64,000 nucleotides of DNA from Trabulsiella odontotermitis (GTDB lineage Bacteria; Pseudomonadota; Gammaproteobacteria; Enterobacterales; Enterobacteriaceae): contig NZ_CP125781.1 of assembly GCF_030053895.1 (NCBI RefSeq), positions 1,178,001-1,242,000 on the forward strand, written 5' to 3'. A program made the translations under genes and the position numbers. A model generated the notes under the pieces. That model made no database searches. It worked only from the letters and a program-made list of their open reading frames with translations, and had not been told where the DNA came from. This document shows positions 26,292 to 35,389 of this stretch, piece after piece; position 1 is the stretch's first letter; each line of letters starts with the position of its first letter.

Positions 26292-26364
26292 AAAAAGGCC
26301 ACATCACTGTGGCCAAACTTTCATCTCTGAATACAGGGATGATGATAACAAATGCGCGTCTTTC
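26292..26364 (-). ncRNA. micA: Small regulatory RNA MicA
   Basis: On the minus strand the RNA would begin GAAAGACGCGCATTTGTTAT at 26364, continue with the AUCAUC ompA-pairing stretch, and end in a GGCCACAGTGATGTGGCC hairpin followed by TTTTT. This is the E. coli MicA with changes only in the loop and terminator stem. With Hfq it blocks translation of ompA, lamB and other envelope mRNAs. It lies between gshA and luxS and can be processed with the luxS leader, which it overlaps in antisense. Confidence 0.93.
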
Positions 26365-26370
26365 ATATAC

Positions 26371-26397
26371 TCAGACTAGCTCCACCAGAAAGAGTTC
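26371..26397 (-). promoter_or_regulatory. SigmaE promoter of micA
   Basis: Read on the minus strand, GAACTC (26397-26392) and GTCTGA (26376-26371) are 15 bases apart. They fit the sigmaE consensus GAACTT / TCTGA, and the start of MicA follows seven bases after the -10. This agrees with the known sigmaE control of micA. Confidence 0.85.
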
Positions 26398-26434
26398 ATT
26401 TTATTTTAAAAAAAATCACTGTCGGAGGTGACGA

Positions 26435-26950
26435 ATGCCATTACTAGATAGTTTCACTGTCGACCATACCCGAATGGAAGCACCTGCAGTCCGCGTCGCA
26501 AAGAATATGCACACCCCACATGGCGATGACATCACCGTCTTCGACCTGCGCTTTTGCATCCCGAACAAAGAAGTGATGCCGGAAAAAGGGATCCACACCC
26601 TGGAGCACCTGTTCGCCGGTTTCATGCGTGATCATCTCAACGGTAACGGCGTTGAAATCATTGATATCTCCCCGATGGGCTGCCGCACCGGTTTTTACAT
26701 GAGTCTGATTGGCACGCCGGATGAGCAGCGCGTTGCCGATGCCTGGAAAGCGGCGATGGCCGATGTGCTGAAAGTCAAAGATCAGAACCAGATCCCGGAA
26801 CTGAACGTGTATCAGTGCGGCAGCTACACCATGCACTCGCTGGATGAAGCGCAGGACATCGCCCGTCACATCATCGAGCGCGGCGTTCGCGTTAACAGCA
26901 ACGCAGAGCTGGCGCTGCCGAAAGAGAAACTGCAGGAACTGCACATCTAG
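26435..26950 (+). CDS. luxS: S-ribosylhomocysteine lyase LuxS (AI-2 synthase)
   Basis: 171 residues with the metal-binding HTLEH motif (His 54, His 58), a third ligand Cys in YQCGSY (about 128), and the active-site Cys in SPMGCRTGF (about 84). It splits S-ribosylhomocysteine to homocysteine and DPD, the AI-2 precursor. Strong GGAGG site upstream. Confidence 0.97.
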   Translation: MPLLDSFTVDHTRMEAPAVRVAKNMHTPHGDDITVFDLRFCIPNKEVMPEKGIHTLEHLFAGFMRDHLNGNGVEIIDISPMGCRTGFYMSLIGTPDEQRVADAWKAAMADVLKVKDQNQIPELNVYQCGSYTMHSLDEAQDIARHIIERGVRVNSNAELALPKEKLQELHI

Positions 26951-26966
26951 TCTCGTTTCCCGCAGC

Positions 26967-27001
26967 AAAAAAAAGCCAGTTCAATATGAACTGGCTTTTT
27001 T
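26967..27001. terminator. Bidirectional terminator between luxS and emrB
   Basis: AGCCAGTTCA / TGAACTGGCT (26974-26983, 26987-26996) has A-runs before and T-runs after, so it works in both directions for the convergent genes. Confidence 0.92.
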
Positions 27002-27002
27002 G

Positions 27003-28541
27003 TTAGTGCGCACCACCTCCGCCACCACCTGCACCAAACGGCGGTCGGGCAAACCATACCAGACCCAGCAGCACGAGGAAGATCCCGGCGGAGATCCAGA
27101 AAATCTCGTTAGCCGAGATGATCAGACCCTGATCGGTTATCTGCTGCGCTATCCAGCCGGAAGCCTGTTGTTGCGTCATCCCCATTCCCTGTAGCTGATC
27201 ATACGTCTGCTGCGCGTTCGGGTTGAACGGGGTCACTGACTCCGTCAGTTGTGCGTGATGCATCGCTTCACGGTTCGTCCACATAGTGGTAGTGATCGAC
27301 GTGCCGATCGAGCCCGCCAGCGTACGGGTAAAGTTCGACAGACTCGACGCCGCCGCCAGACGTTCCGGCGGCAGACCCGACAACGTGATGGTGGTCAGCG
27401 GCATAAAGAAGCAGGCCACGGCGAAGCCCTGAATAAACTGCGGCCACGCGGAGGCGCCAAAATCCATGCCCGGTTCAAAAGTGTATGCGCGCCAGTAGAA
27501 GCACACGGCATACATAATGAAGCTGAAGGTCACCAGCCGTCGCATGTCGAGTTTATGGGCGAAACGCCCGATAATCGGCGACAGCAGTACCGGGATCACC
27601 CCGACCGGCGCGGACGCCAGCCCTGCCCAGGTGGCGGTATAGCCATACACCTCCTGCAACAGCTGCGGCAGCAGAACGATAGCGCCAAAGTAGAGCATAT
27701 AGGCGAGGCTGATACACAGGCAGCCGATAGTAAAGTTTCGCGACTTAAACAGCGACAAATCAACGATCGGGTTGTCGTCTGTCAGTTCCCAGACCACCAG
27801 GAAGCTTATCGCCACGACCGCCACAATGGTCAGCGTCACCACTTCAGTGGAGTTAAACCAGTCCAGCTCTTTACCACGGTCGAGCATGATTTGCAGGCTG
27901 CCGATACCCACCACCAGCAGCGCCAGACCAATCCCGTCAATCCGCCGCTGTTCTGTGCGGGTTTCGCGACCGCGCAGGGTTTGCAGGGTCATCAGCACCA
28001 CGACCAGACCAATTGGCACGTTGATGAAGAAGATCCAGCCCCAGTGATAGTTGTCGCTGATGTAACCGCCGAGGATCGGGCCGCAGATAGGCGCCACGAT
28101 AACAGTCATTGACCACAACGCCAGCGCGATGGAACGTTTGGCGGGCGGATAGTTACTTAACAGCAAACTCTGCGACAGCGGGATCAATGGCCCGGCGACA
28201 ACACCCTGAATGACGCGGAAGAAAATCAGCATCGTCAGGCTGTTTGACATGCCACAGGCCCAGGAGGCGATGACGAAGGCGACAGTGGACCACAAAAACA
28301 GTTTCACTTCGCCGACGCGCTTCGCCAGCCAGCCGGTAATCGGAATGGAGATCGCGTTCGCCACCCCGAAAGAGGTGATAACCCAGGTCCCCTGGCTCAG
28401 CGACGAGCCAAGGTTACCGGCGATGGTAGGGATCGCCACGTTAGCAATGGTGGAGTCCAGCACCTGCATGAAAGTCGCAAGAGACAACGCAATGGTCATA
28501 ATGACCAGCTGCGCCCCCTCCAGCGGTTTTTGCTGTTGCAT
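27003..28541 (-). CDS. emrB: Multidrug efflux MFS transporter EmrB
   Basis: 512 residues from ATG 28541 (MQQQKPLEGAQLV); an ATG three codons upstream is the alternative. DHA2 family, 14 hydrophobic spans, with motif A-like GWLAKRVGEVKLFLWS and motif C GPILGGYISD. It ends in a Gly-rich GAGGGGGGAH tail as in E. coli. With EmrA and TolC it pumps uncouplers and nalidixic acid. It starts 15 bases after the emrA stop. Confidence 0.95.
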   Translation of the reverse strand: MQQQKPLEGAQLVIMTIALSLATFMQVLDSTIANVAIPTIAGNLGSSLSQGTWVITSFGVANAISIPITGWLAKRVGEVKLFLWSTVAFVIASWACGMSNSLTMLIFFRVIQGVVAGPLIPLSQSLLLSNYPPAKRSIALALWSMTVIVAPICGPILGGYISDNYHWGWIFFINVPIGLVVVLMTLQTLRGRETRTEQRRIDGIGLALLVVGIGSLQIMLDRGKELDWFNSTEVVTLTIVAVVAISFLVVWELTDDNPIVDLSLFKSRNFTIGCLCISLAYMLYFGAIVLLPQLLQEVYGYTATWAGLASAPVGVIPVLLSPIIGRFAHKLDMRRLVTFSFIMYAVCFYWRAYTFEPGMDFGASAWPQFIQGFAVACFFMPLTTITLSGLPPERLAAASSLSNFTRTLAGSIGTSITTTMWTNREAMHHAQLTESVTPFNPNAQQTYDQLQGMGMTQQQASGWIAQQITDQGLIISANEIFWISAGIFLVLLGLVWFARPPFGAGGGGGGAH

Positions 28542-28556
28542 TACACTCACCCCGGA

Positions 28557-29729
28557 TTAGTTAGCGTTCGCCTGGACGATGTCGTTGATCTCTTTATTCA
28601 CCGGATCGAGGCTGATTTCACGGGCATCACTTTCATAGGCCGGGTCGGTACGCACCTGGCTTGCCAGCATCTGGCCGTCGCGGTTGGAGGTATCCACTTC
28701 CACCAGCGTTGACAGACCAATACGCAGCGGGTGATCGGCGAGCTGCTTCGCATCCAGCTCAACACGCACCGGCAGACGCTGAACCACTTTGATCCAGTTA
28801 CCGGTGGCGTTTTGCGCCGGGAGCAGGGAGAACGCGCTGCCGGTACCCATGTCCAGACCCACCACTTTACCGGTGTATTTCACGTCATCGCCGTAAATAT
28901 CACTGATAACCGTGACAGGCTGACCAATGCGCATATGCGCCAGCTGCGTCTCTTTAAAGTTGGCATCGACCCACAGGTTGTTCGCCGGAACCACCGCCAT
29001 CAGCGGCGTGGTCGGGCTAATCTGCGCGCCAGGCTGCACCGAGCGACGGGAGACGTAACCGGTCATCGGGCTGACAATCTTCGTACGCTGCAGGGCCAGC
29101 CATGCGTTACGCACGTCGGTTGCAGCTTGCTGAACAGCAGGCTGTTCTTCCAGTCTGGTGGCCAGCACCATCGCCTGATTGGCATTGTACTGTTGGATTG
29201 CCACGTCCAGTTCAGCCTGCGCACTGGCGACGGCATCACGGGCGTGTTGCAGCTCTTCACGACCAATCAGATTAGCGCTGCCGAGCGGAATACGACGGTT
29301 AAGGTCGGTCTGCGCCTGAGACAGTGCGGTTTTTTTGACGTCGATGTTCGCCTGCAACTGCTTGCTGTTGATCATCAACTGGCGGGTCTGGCGAACGCTG
29401 GAAGCCAGCTGCGTTTTGGCTTTTTCATAAGCCTGCTGCGCGTCGGTGGGATCCAGGCTGACCAGCACGTCGCCTTTCTGTACAAAATCGGTGTTGTCAG
29501 CCCAGACTTTCGTCACGCTGCCAGACACCTGCGCCATAATCTGAACCTGATTTCCCGCCACGTAGGCATCGTCAGTTTCTTCATAGTGGCGAAGGACCAG
29601 GAACCAATAAATGCCATAGGCCACGGCAATAATAATAAAGAGCAAAGTCAGCAGCAGAAGGGCACGTTTACGTTTACCTTTCTTACTGGCAGGTTGCTGC
29701 GGGGTTTGCATCTCCGCATTCGCGCTCAT
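28557..29729 (-). CDS. emrA: Membrane fusion protein EmrA
   Basis: 390 residues, the length of E. coli EmrA. One N-terminal transmembrane helix (about 25-45), split biotinyl-lipoyl halves (YVAGNQVQIMAQVSGSV near 57 and IVSPMTGYVSRRSVQPGAQI, around residue 220), and a coiled-coil hairpin between them. It bridges EmrB to TolC across the periplasm. Confidence 0.95.
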   Translation of the reverse strand: MSANAEMQTPQQPASKKGKRKRALLLLTLLFIIIAVAYGIYWFLVLRHYEETDDAYVAGNQVQIMAQVSGSVTKVWADNTDFVQKGDVLVSLDPTDAQQAYEKAKTQLASSVRQTRQLMINSKQLQANIDVKKTALSQAQTDLNRRIPLGSANLIGREELQHARDAVASAQAELDVAIQQYNANQAMVLATRLEEQPAVQQAATDVRNAWLALQRTKIVSPMTGYVSRRSVQPGAQISPTTPLMAVVPANNLWVDANFKETQLAHMRIGQPVTVISDIYGDDVKYTGKVVGLDMGTGSAFSLLPAQNATGNWIKVVQRLPVRVELDAKQLADHPLRIGLSTLVEVDTSNRDGQMLASQVRTDPAYESDAREISLDPVNKEINDIVQANAN

Positions 29730-29857
29730 TGTGTATCTCCACGATCTTCTTATTTCACATCGGCTGGGCCGACCTGTTTATCAGAAAGGCCAGCAGTTGA
29801 GACCTGCTGGCCTGACGGTTTCTTTTTTTGAATCAGGATAGGTGAGCGATCCCTGGC

Positions 29858-30388
29858 TTAACGAAGGGCCTCTAAAACGGCGCCATCTTCATCCATTTGG
29901 TCAAGACGAGTCAGTAACTTACGGGTGATGTGCTCAAGCTGGTCTTTCTCTGCAGTTGTCAGAGAGGACCAGAGTTGATGCAGGCAGTGGTGTTGCGGAG
30001 GCAGAACCTCGCGCAGGAACTGGTGACCTTTTTCGGTCAGCTGCAGGTGCAGGCAGCGGCGATCATTGTCACTTTCGCGACGCTCGATCCAGCCACGTTT
30101 TTCCAGTTCATCAGCGATACGGGTAGCGTTGGTACGTGAAGAGCCCAGCGCACAGCTCAGCTCAGACGGCTGAATACTGTGGTTTTCCTGAGACTCAAGC
30201 GTAATCAGCGCCATAAACAACGTCTCGTTAATCCCCTGAGCTTTCAGCATTTTATTACGGTTTTCCAGCAGTTTTCCCTGCATATGCATGCTTAAACGGG
30301 TAAGGAGGATCTCCTGATAGGGAAAATCTTCATGACGGCTGGCGCGGAATTTTAGCATTTGTTCAATGGGCGTGAACGAACTATCCAT
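29858..30388 (-). CDS. mprA: MarR-family repressor MprA (EmrR)
   Basis: 176 residues. The winged helix has SELSCALGSSRTNATRIADE and the wing ESDNDRRCLHLQLTEKG. It represses emrRAB and releases DNA when it binds uncouplers such as CCCP. It lies upstream of emrA on the same strand with a 128-base gap. Confidence 0.95.
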   Translation of the reverse strand: MDSSFTPIEQMLKFRASRHEDFPYQEILLTRLSMHMQGKLLENRNKMLKAQGINETLFMALITLESQENHSIQPSELSCALGSSRTNATRIADELEKRGWIERRESDNDRRCLHLQLTEKGHQFLREVLPPQHHCLHQLWSSLTTAEKDQLEHITRKLLTRLDQMDEDGAVLEALR

Positions 30389-30479
30389 TTGGGTATAACC
30401 TCATTAATTGCAGCCGATATAGTAACGATAGTGACAAATAAAGTAAATGAATTATTTGTGCGAAATTGATTATTCAAGT

Positions 30480-30815
30480 CTATAAAAGGAATAAATATTT
30501 CCATGCCAGCCCATAGGCCAGTGCGCTCAGCAGCACAGGGAAAATAATGCTGCGCGTTTTCCAGAAACTGACGCCCAGCACAGCAAAACCAAGCAGGGTC
30601 GGTAACAGGCGGCGGGCATCCGCCATCACTTCCGGCGCAGTAGACACCACCAGCAACGCGCAAATCGAGGCGATGCCGATAGTGTCGAGCAATACGCCAA
30701 CCGCTCCCCGGCGTGACGGACGATGGTGCCCGGCCCGCAGGCGTAACGGCAGATAACGGAAGAGATAGTTAGCGCACCCCACCAGCAGGCCAAGGAACAG
30801 GACCTCAGTGCTCAT
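30480..30815 (-). CDS. ygaH: L-valine exporter subunit YgaH (AzlD family)
   Basis: 111 residues, four hydrophobic spans, with the AzlD-type NYLFRYLPLRLR and GILLDTIGIAS-like VGVLLDTIGIAS sequences. With YgaZ it exports branched-chain amino acids. Its start overlaps the end of ygaZ by 11 bases. Confidence 0.92.
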   Translation of the reverse strand: MSTEVLFLGLLVGCANYLFRYLPLRLRAGHHRPSRRGAVGVLLDTIGIASICALLVVSTAPEVMADARRLLPTLLGFAVLGVSFWKTRSIIFPVLLSALAYGLAWKYLFLL

Positions 30816-31551
30816 TGAGTTCTCCCCGCAGGATGGACTGCGTCAGCGCGGTCAGACAGCCGCAGACGATACCGGCGAGGATCGCGGCGGGAATCGAAAA
30901 CAGCGTTACGCCAGCCAGCGCGCCGACGAGCGATGCGGTGACGCACAGCGACTGCTTACGCTGGAATGACGCCAACAAAAAACTCAGGAACAGCGCAGGC
31001 AGCATAAAACCGAGCGCCGCTTCCACTGCCGGGAACCCCTCCAGCAGGCCGCTGCCGGAATATGCGCCCATTACCGTGCCGAGTACCCAGGACGCCCAGG
31101 AGCAAAAGGCGATGCCGATCATCCAGTTTTCGCTCCAGCCGCGGTTGTCGCGTACCAGTTTGGCAGTGGCGGCGGCAAACACTTCATCTGTCAGCCCGAA
31201 AGCCCACAGCGCGGTTTTGGGTTTTCGCATCTGCGCTGTGATGCGACTGCGCAACGAGGGGCCATACAGCACATGGCGCACATCCATCGCCATCACGGTC
31301 AGCGCCGCCACCCACAATGAACTGCCGGCAGCCAGCATCGCGGTGATCACGAACTGGCTGGCGCCCGCGTAAATAATGCAGGAGAAGAAGACGCTTTCGA
31401 GCGGCGTAAATCCGAGTTTCGTGGCATTCAGTCCAAAGGCAAACGCGACGGGAATGTAGCTAATGACAATCGGTAAACTGTCTTTCACGCCTTCGAACAG
31501 CGTTGACGGACCTGGCGACGGTACACCCGTCACTTCAGCAGGGGTTTCCAT
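30805..31551 (-). CDS. ygaZ: L-valine exporter subunit YgaZ (AzlC family)
   Basis: 248 residues, seven to eight hydrophobic spans. It opens with an AzlC-type GVKDSLPIVISYIPVAFAFG and has FFSCIIYAGASQF and MDVRHVLYGPSLR. Main subunit of the YgaZH valine exporter. Confidence 0.93.
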   Translation of the reverse strand: METPAEVTGVPSPGPSTLFEGVKDSLPIVISYIPVAFAFGLNATKLGFTPLESVFFSCIIYAGASQFVITAMLAAGSSLWVAALTVMAMDVRHVLYGPSLRSRITAQMRKPKTALWAFGLTDEVFAAATAKLVRDNRGWSENWMIGIAFCSWASWVLGTVMGAYSGSGLLEGFPAVEAALGFMLPALFLSFLLASFQRKQSLCVTASLVGALAGVTLFSIPAAILAGIVCGCLTALTQSILRGELNEH

Positions 31552-31686
31552 ATTGCTTTTAATTGAATGACGAATAAATAACGGGAGAAAAAATCACCCG
31601 GGTTAATAAGTCGTTACACCTTAACAGACTGAAGGGCGGCTTAACACCCCGCAGTCTGGTATAGGTATGAGATGGGTGAATTTTAC

Positions 31687-32874
31687 TTAGGATTCGGCAG
31701 CCATACGGTGAAAGCCGCGCCACCAGACCAGCAAATTCAGCGCGGCGACGACAGCGCCAGCGAGGCACACCCCGGTCCATCCCGCATGTTGCCAGGCCGA
31801 TGCGGAAATCAGCGACCCCGCCGCACCGCCAATAAAGTAGCTGGTCATGTAACCCGCGGTCAGACGGTTGCGCGCCTCGGGTTTAATGCGGTAAATCACC
31901 GTCTGGTTAGTGATATGCACTCCCTGAACGGTGAGGTCGAGGATCAGGATCCCGATAATCAGCGCCAGCACGGAAACATGACCAAACCAGATGGCGATCC
32001 ACGACAACAACAGCAGTATCAGGCCGATGGTGGTAGTGAGGTGAGACTTGCCTTTGTCCGCCAGCCCGCCAGCCGGACGTGCGCCCAGCGCGCCCGCTGC
32101 GCCAGCGAGACCAAACAGACCGATCACGCCTTCGGAAAAATGAAACGGCGCCCCCGCCAGCAGGAAGGCCATCGAGGTCCACAGGATGCTGAAATTGGCG
32201 AAGGTCAGACAGCCGAGCAGGGCGCGAGTGCGTAGCAATTTTTCCCCGGCAAACAGGTGGAAAATCGACCCCAGCAACTGCGGGTAGTTGAGGTGATTTT
32301 CCTGCTTAATTTTCGGCAATCCGCGCCACAGCGCCAGCGCCATCAGTACCATCAATGCGCTCGCGACCCAATAGACGGTGCGCCAGCCGCCGAGACTGGC
32401 GAGCAGACCCGCGACGGTGCGCGCCAGCAGGATCCCAAGCAGCAGGCCGCTCATGATCGTACCTACGACTTTGCCGCGTTTATCCGGCGTGGCGAGTGTG
32501 GCCGCCAGCGGCACCAGAATCTGTGCTACCACGGAAAACAGCCCGGTCAGCGCCGTGCCGATAATCATCAGCGTCAGCGACTGGCTGCTGGCGGTGATCA
32601 GCATCCCGCCCGCCGCCAGCAGCGTCATAGTGACGATAAGCCCGCGGCGCTCGAACATGTCTCCCAGCGGCACCAGAAACAGCAGTCCGGCGGCGTAACC
32701 GAGTTGTGCGGCAGTGACGATAAAACCCGCCTGACCGGCGGAAAGCGAAAAGGCGCGAGCGATGGTGTCGAGTAAAGGTTGTGCGTAATAGTTGCTGGCG
32801 ACGGCCAGCCCGGTCGCCACTGACATCAGGGCGATCAGCGCCGGGCTAAGTCCGGAAGGATGTTTAGTCATCAA
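31687..32874 (-). CDS. ygaY: MFS transporter YgaY (intact)
   Basis: 395 residues with 12 hydrophobic spans and the MFS motif PLGDMFERRGLIVTM near residue 75. In E. coli K-12 ygaY at this position is a pseudogene, whereas here the frame is whole. The substrate is unknown; related proteins are sugar or drug exporters. Confidence 0.85.
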   Translation of the reverse strand: MMTKHPSGLSPALIALMSVATGLAVASNYYAQPLLDTIARAFSLSAGQAGFIVTAAQLGYAAGLLFLVPLGDMFERRGLIVTMTLLAAGGMLITASSQSLTLMIIGTALTGLFSVVAQILVPLAATLATPDKRGKVVGTIMSGLLLGILLARTVAGLLASLGGWRTVYWVASALMVLMALALWRGLPKIKQENHLNYPQLLGSIFHLFAGEKLLRTRALLGCLTFANFSILWTSMAFLLAGAPFHFSEGVIGLFGLAGAAGALGARPAGGLADKGKSHLTTTIGLILLLLSWIAIWFGHVSVLALIIGILILDLTVQGVHITNQTVIYRIKPEARNRLTAGYMTSYFIGGAAGSLISASAWQHAGWTGVCLAGAVVAALNLLVWWRGFHRMAAES

Positions 32875-33060
32875 TATTCATCAGGTAAGGAATTAAGCGA
32901 TAGCATCATGATAACCAAAGAGAGAAAAATGAGGAGCGCATCAGGTGTCGGAAAGTGCCATTTGCCTTTATTTTGCCTGGCTCTGTTTTTTTAAGGCGCA
33001 ATCCTGGTATTGCTGAAATGCCACACTCCCGTCTCATCTCACCAGACTGGAGTAACTTTT

Positions 33061-34329
33061 ATGACATTACAACTGACCGGGAATGACCTTCATGGCAGTC
33101 CCTTTATGTCCGTCGCCAACGGCAGCCATTCGACCTTCGGCTGGTCGCCGTTTGGCGCGACTGCGCAACGCAACGGGTTGTCGGCCTCTCTGCCGGGCTT
33201 TAACGGCGAACGCGCCGATCCTCTCTCTGGCGTCACCCACCTCGGCAATGGCTATCGTGCCTACAGTCCGGTATTGCGCCGCTTCACCTGCGCGGATAAT
33301 GCCAGCCCGTTTGGTGAGGGTGGCATCAATCCTTATGCCTACTGTGAGGGTGATCCGATTAACCATACCGACCCCAGCGGCCACGGGATTATTACCCTGA
33401 TTATTCGTGCGATTGCTTTTGGTATCCGCGTGGGCCTGAAGGTGGCGATGTCAGAGGGAACAGCAGCAACAGTGGCGACGGCAGGGACGGTCGAAACCGG
33501 CGTGACAACGGCGGCAAGTGTGGCGACCGGGGTATCTGCCAGAGTGGTGAAAAGTAAAAACCCTGAAGCGTCGCGCAAACTGAAATGGGCTGCGATAGGT
33601 ATGGGTGTTGCTGCTACTGCGGGCATCGCGGAATCCATCGGTACGAAAATTATGAGTTGCAGGAGAAGTGTTTCACAGGCCGCACAGCGGGTTCAGGGAG
33701 TTTCATTTAACGCAAGTGGTTCTATAGCGGAAATTTTCAATGAAACAGCAGAAATCACCGGGGAAACGATTGAAGCGACTAATGAAGCGCTTACCTCTGT
33801 CGCCGGACCTTCTCGTGCTGTTCAGTCCACCTTTATTGGCTTTCATGGCACGAACATTGAAGGGGCTGCCGGGCTAATGAGTGAAGGACCGAAGGGATTC
33901 TGCTTCTTTGTCACCAATACCTGGGAAAATGCGAACCACTATGCGCTAGCGGCAGCGGCGGGACGTGGTGGACAGCGAAGAATTATGCGTGTAGTGACCA
34001 GCGATCTCGAATTGGTAAGAGCGAATGCGGCTTTCAGGCCGTCAAACGCCGCGAATATCGCGGAAACCAGAATTGGACCTGCGGCCTATAAGTCGCTCAG
34101 TTTTGAATTCGTGAATACCCCGACGGATGCGACAGTTGCTTTTGAGGATATGTTCCACACCCAAACGGATATCATGCAAGCGGCCCAGAGAGAGTTCCTG
34201 GCACAACGTGGTTTGCAGGCTGTCAGCAGGAGTTCGTCGAGTGTTTCTTCATCGTCTGTAGGTAGTGCTATCAGTGAATCTGAAGCTGCCAATAACATGA
34301 TGCAAGCACGGTTGGCGGGACGCCGTTAA
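33061..34329 (+). CDS. Orphan Rhs-core protein with candidate ADP-ribosyltransferase C-terminus
   Basis: 422 residues from ATG 33061 (GGAG ten bases upstream). Residues 25-107 form the end of an Rhs/TccC repeat core: LPGFNGERADPLSGVTHLG, GNGYRAYSPVLRRF, GGINPYAYCEGDPINHTDPS. Then come a hydrophobic, Ala/Thr-rich stretch (108-195) and a variable C-terminal domain. That domain has FHGTN (262-264 HGT), GFCFFVTN, ANHYA (291-295) and AFEDMF (Glu 362), the order expected for H-Y-E-type ADP-ribosyltransferases, followed by a Ser-rich tail. Full Rhs proteins run over 1,000 residues, so this is a stand-alone toxin module. No immunity-like gene lies beside it; proX follows in the other direction. A secreted effector is plausible but unproven. 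Confidence 0.7.
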   Translation: MTLQLTGNDLHGSPFMSVANGSHSTFGWSPFGATAQRNGLSASLPGFNGERADPLSGVTHLGNGYRAYSPVLRRFTCADNASPFGEGGINPYAYCEGDPINHTDPSGHGIITLIIRAIAFGIRVGLKVAMSEGTAATVATAGTVETGVTTAASVATGVSARVVKSKNPEASRKLKWAAIGMGVAATAGIAESIGTKIMSCRRSVSQAAQRVQGVSFNASGSIAEIFNETAEITGETIEATNEALTSVAGPSRAVQSTFIGFHGTNIEGAAGLMSEGPKGFCFFVTNTWENANHYALAAAAGRGGQRRIMRVVTSDLELVRANAAFRPSNAANIAETRIGPAAYKSLSFEFVNTPTDATVAFEDMFHTQTDIMQAAQREFLAQRGLQAVSRSSSSVSSSSVGSAISESEAANNMMQARLAGRR

Positions 34330-34333
34330 AGGT

Positions 34334-34375
34334 TAAAAAAGCCCCGGGCTTCACTTCAGCGCCCGGGGCTTTTTA
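34334..34375. terminator. Bidirectional terminator shared by the Rhs gene and proX
   Basis: GCCCCGGGC / GCCCGGGGC arms (34341-34349, 34361-34369), with six A's before and five T's after, serve the convergent genes. Confidence 0.92.
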
Positions 34376-34377
34376 TG

Positions 34378-35373
34378 TTATTTCTGCGCAGCCAGCGCTT
34401 CTTTCACCCAGCCGTCAAATTGCTGCTGGTGGGCTTTGATCCAGCCATCAACATGACCCTGAATGTCTGCTTCGGAGGCTTTGCCCTGATGCATCATGGC
34501 GTTCTGGGCGTTGATATCCGCAATCGGCAGTTTCATCACCGCGAACAGCTTCGCCGCCGCCGGGTTTTTCTCTGCCCAGGCTTTGTTAGCGACAATATGC
34601 ATGGTATTCACCGGGAAGCCGTAGTTCGCGCCGTTCGGCAGTTTGGTATCGATGTCTTTCTGCTCGCCAGGCATCGAAGAGAACGGGACCTGCAGCCAGA
34701 CCACATCTTTACCCGGTTTCAGCACATCACTCACCCAGTACGGCGTCCAGGTGTAATACAGCACCGGTTTGCCTTCTTTAAAGCGGGTGATGGTATCGGC
34801 CATCATCGCCGCGTAGTTCCCCTGATTATGCTCGACGGTTTTGCTCAGGTCGTACGCGCCAATCTGATGGTTAATCACCGCTTCGCAACCCCAGCCCGGC
34901 GTACAACCGGTCAGATCCGCTTTGCCATCGCCATTGGTATCAAACAGTCTGGCGATCTTCGGATCTTTCAGTTGATCGATGCTTTTGATGTGGTACTGCT
35001 CGGCGGTTTTTTTGTCGATCAGGTAACCCTGCGCTGCGCCAGTCACAAACACACCTTCACGATAGAACTTCTTGTCACCGCCTGCGGCGGCGTACATGTC
35101 ATCATGCAGCGGCTGCCAGTTGACGGCGGTAAAAGTAGCATCGCCGGAAGCGATGGAGGTATAGCCGACGTTGTAATCCACTTCGCTCGGTTTGCTGACG
35201 GTATACCCCAGTTTTTCCAGTGCGCGGCTGACCAGCAGCGTCTGGAAGGTTTCTTCCGTGATGGTGCTTTGTACCGGTAAAACGGTAATGCCTTTGCCAG
35301 GCAGATCGGCAGCAAATGTGCTGGTGGATACAAGGGTGGCAAACGCTGTGGCAAAAAGTACGCGATGTCGCAT
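34378..35373 (-). CDS. proX: Glycine betaine/proline-binding protein ProX
   Basis: 331 residues with a signal peptide ending in STFAADLPGKG. The mature protein carries the aromatic box regions YTWTPYW and NWQPLH for betaine, and a CTPGWGCE pair of cysteines. Periplasmic receptor of the ProU osmoprotectant ABC importer. Last gene of proVWX. Confidence 0.96.
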   Translation of the reverse strand: MRHRVLFATAFATLVSTSTFAADLPGKGITVLPVQSTITEETFQTLLVSRALEKLGYTVSKPSEVDYNVGYTSIASGDATFTAVNWQPLHDDMYAAAGGDKKFYREGVFVTGAAQGYLIDKKTAEQYHIKSIDQLKDPKIARLFDTNGDGKADLTGCTPGWGCEAVINHQIGAYDLSKTVEHNQGNYAAMMADTITRFKEGKPVLYYTWTPYWVSDVLKPGKDVVWLQVPFSSMPGEQKDIDTKLPNGANYGFPVNTMHIVANKAWAEKNPAAAKLFAVMKLPIADINAQNAMMHQGKASEADIQGHVDGWIKAHQQQFDGWVKEALAAQK

Positions 35374-35389
35374 CGTTGTTCCTTATTCG

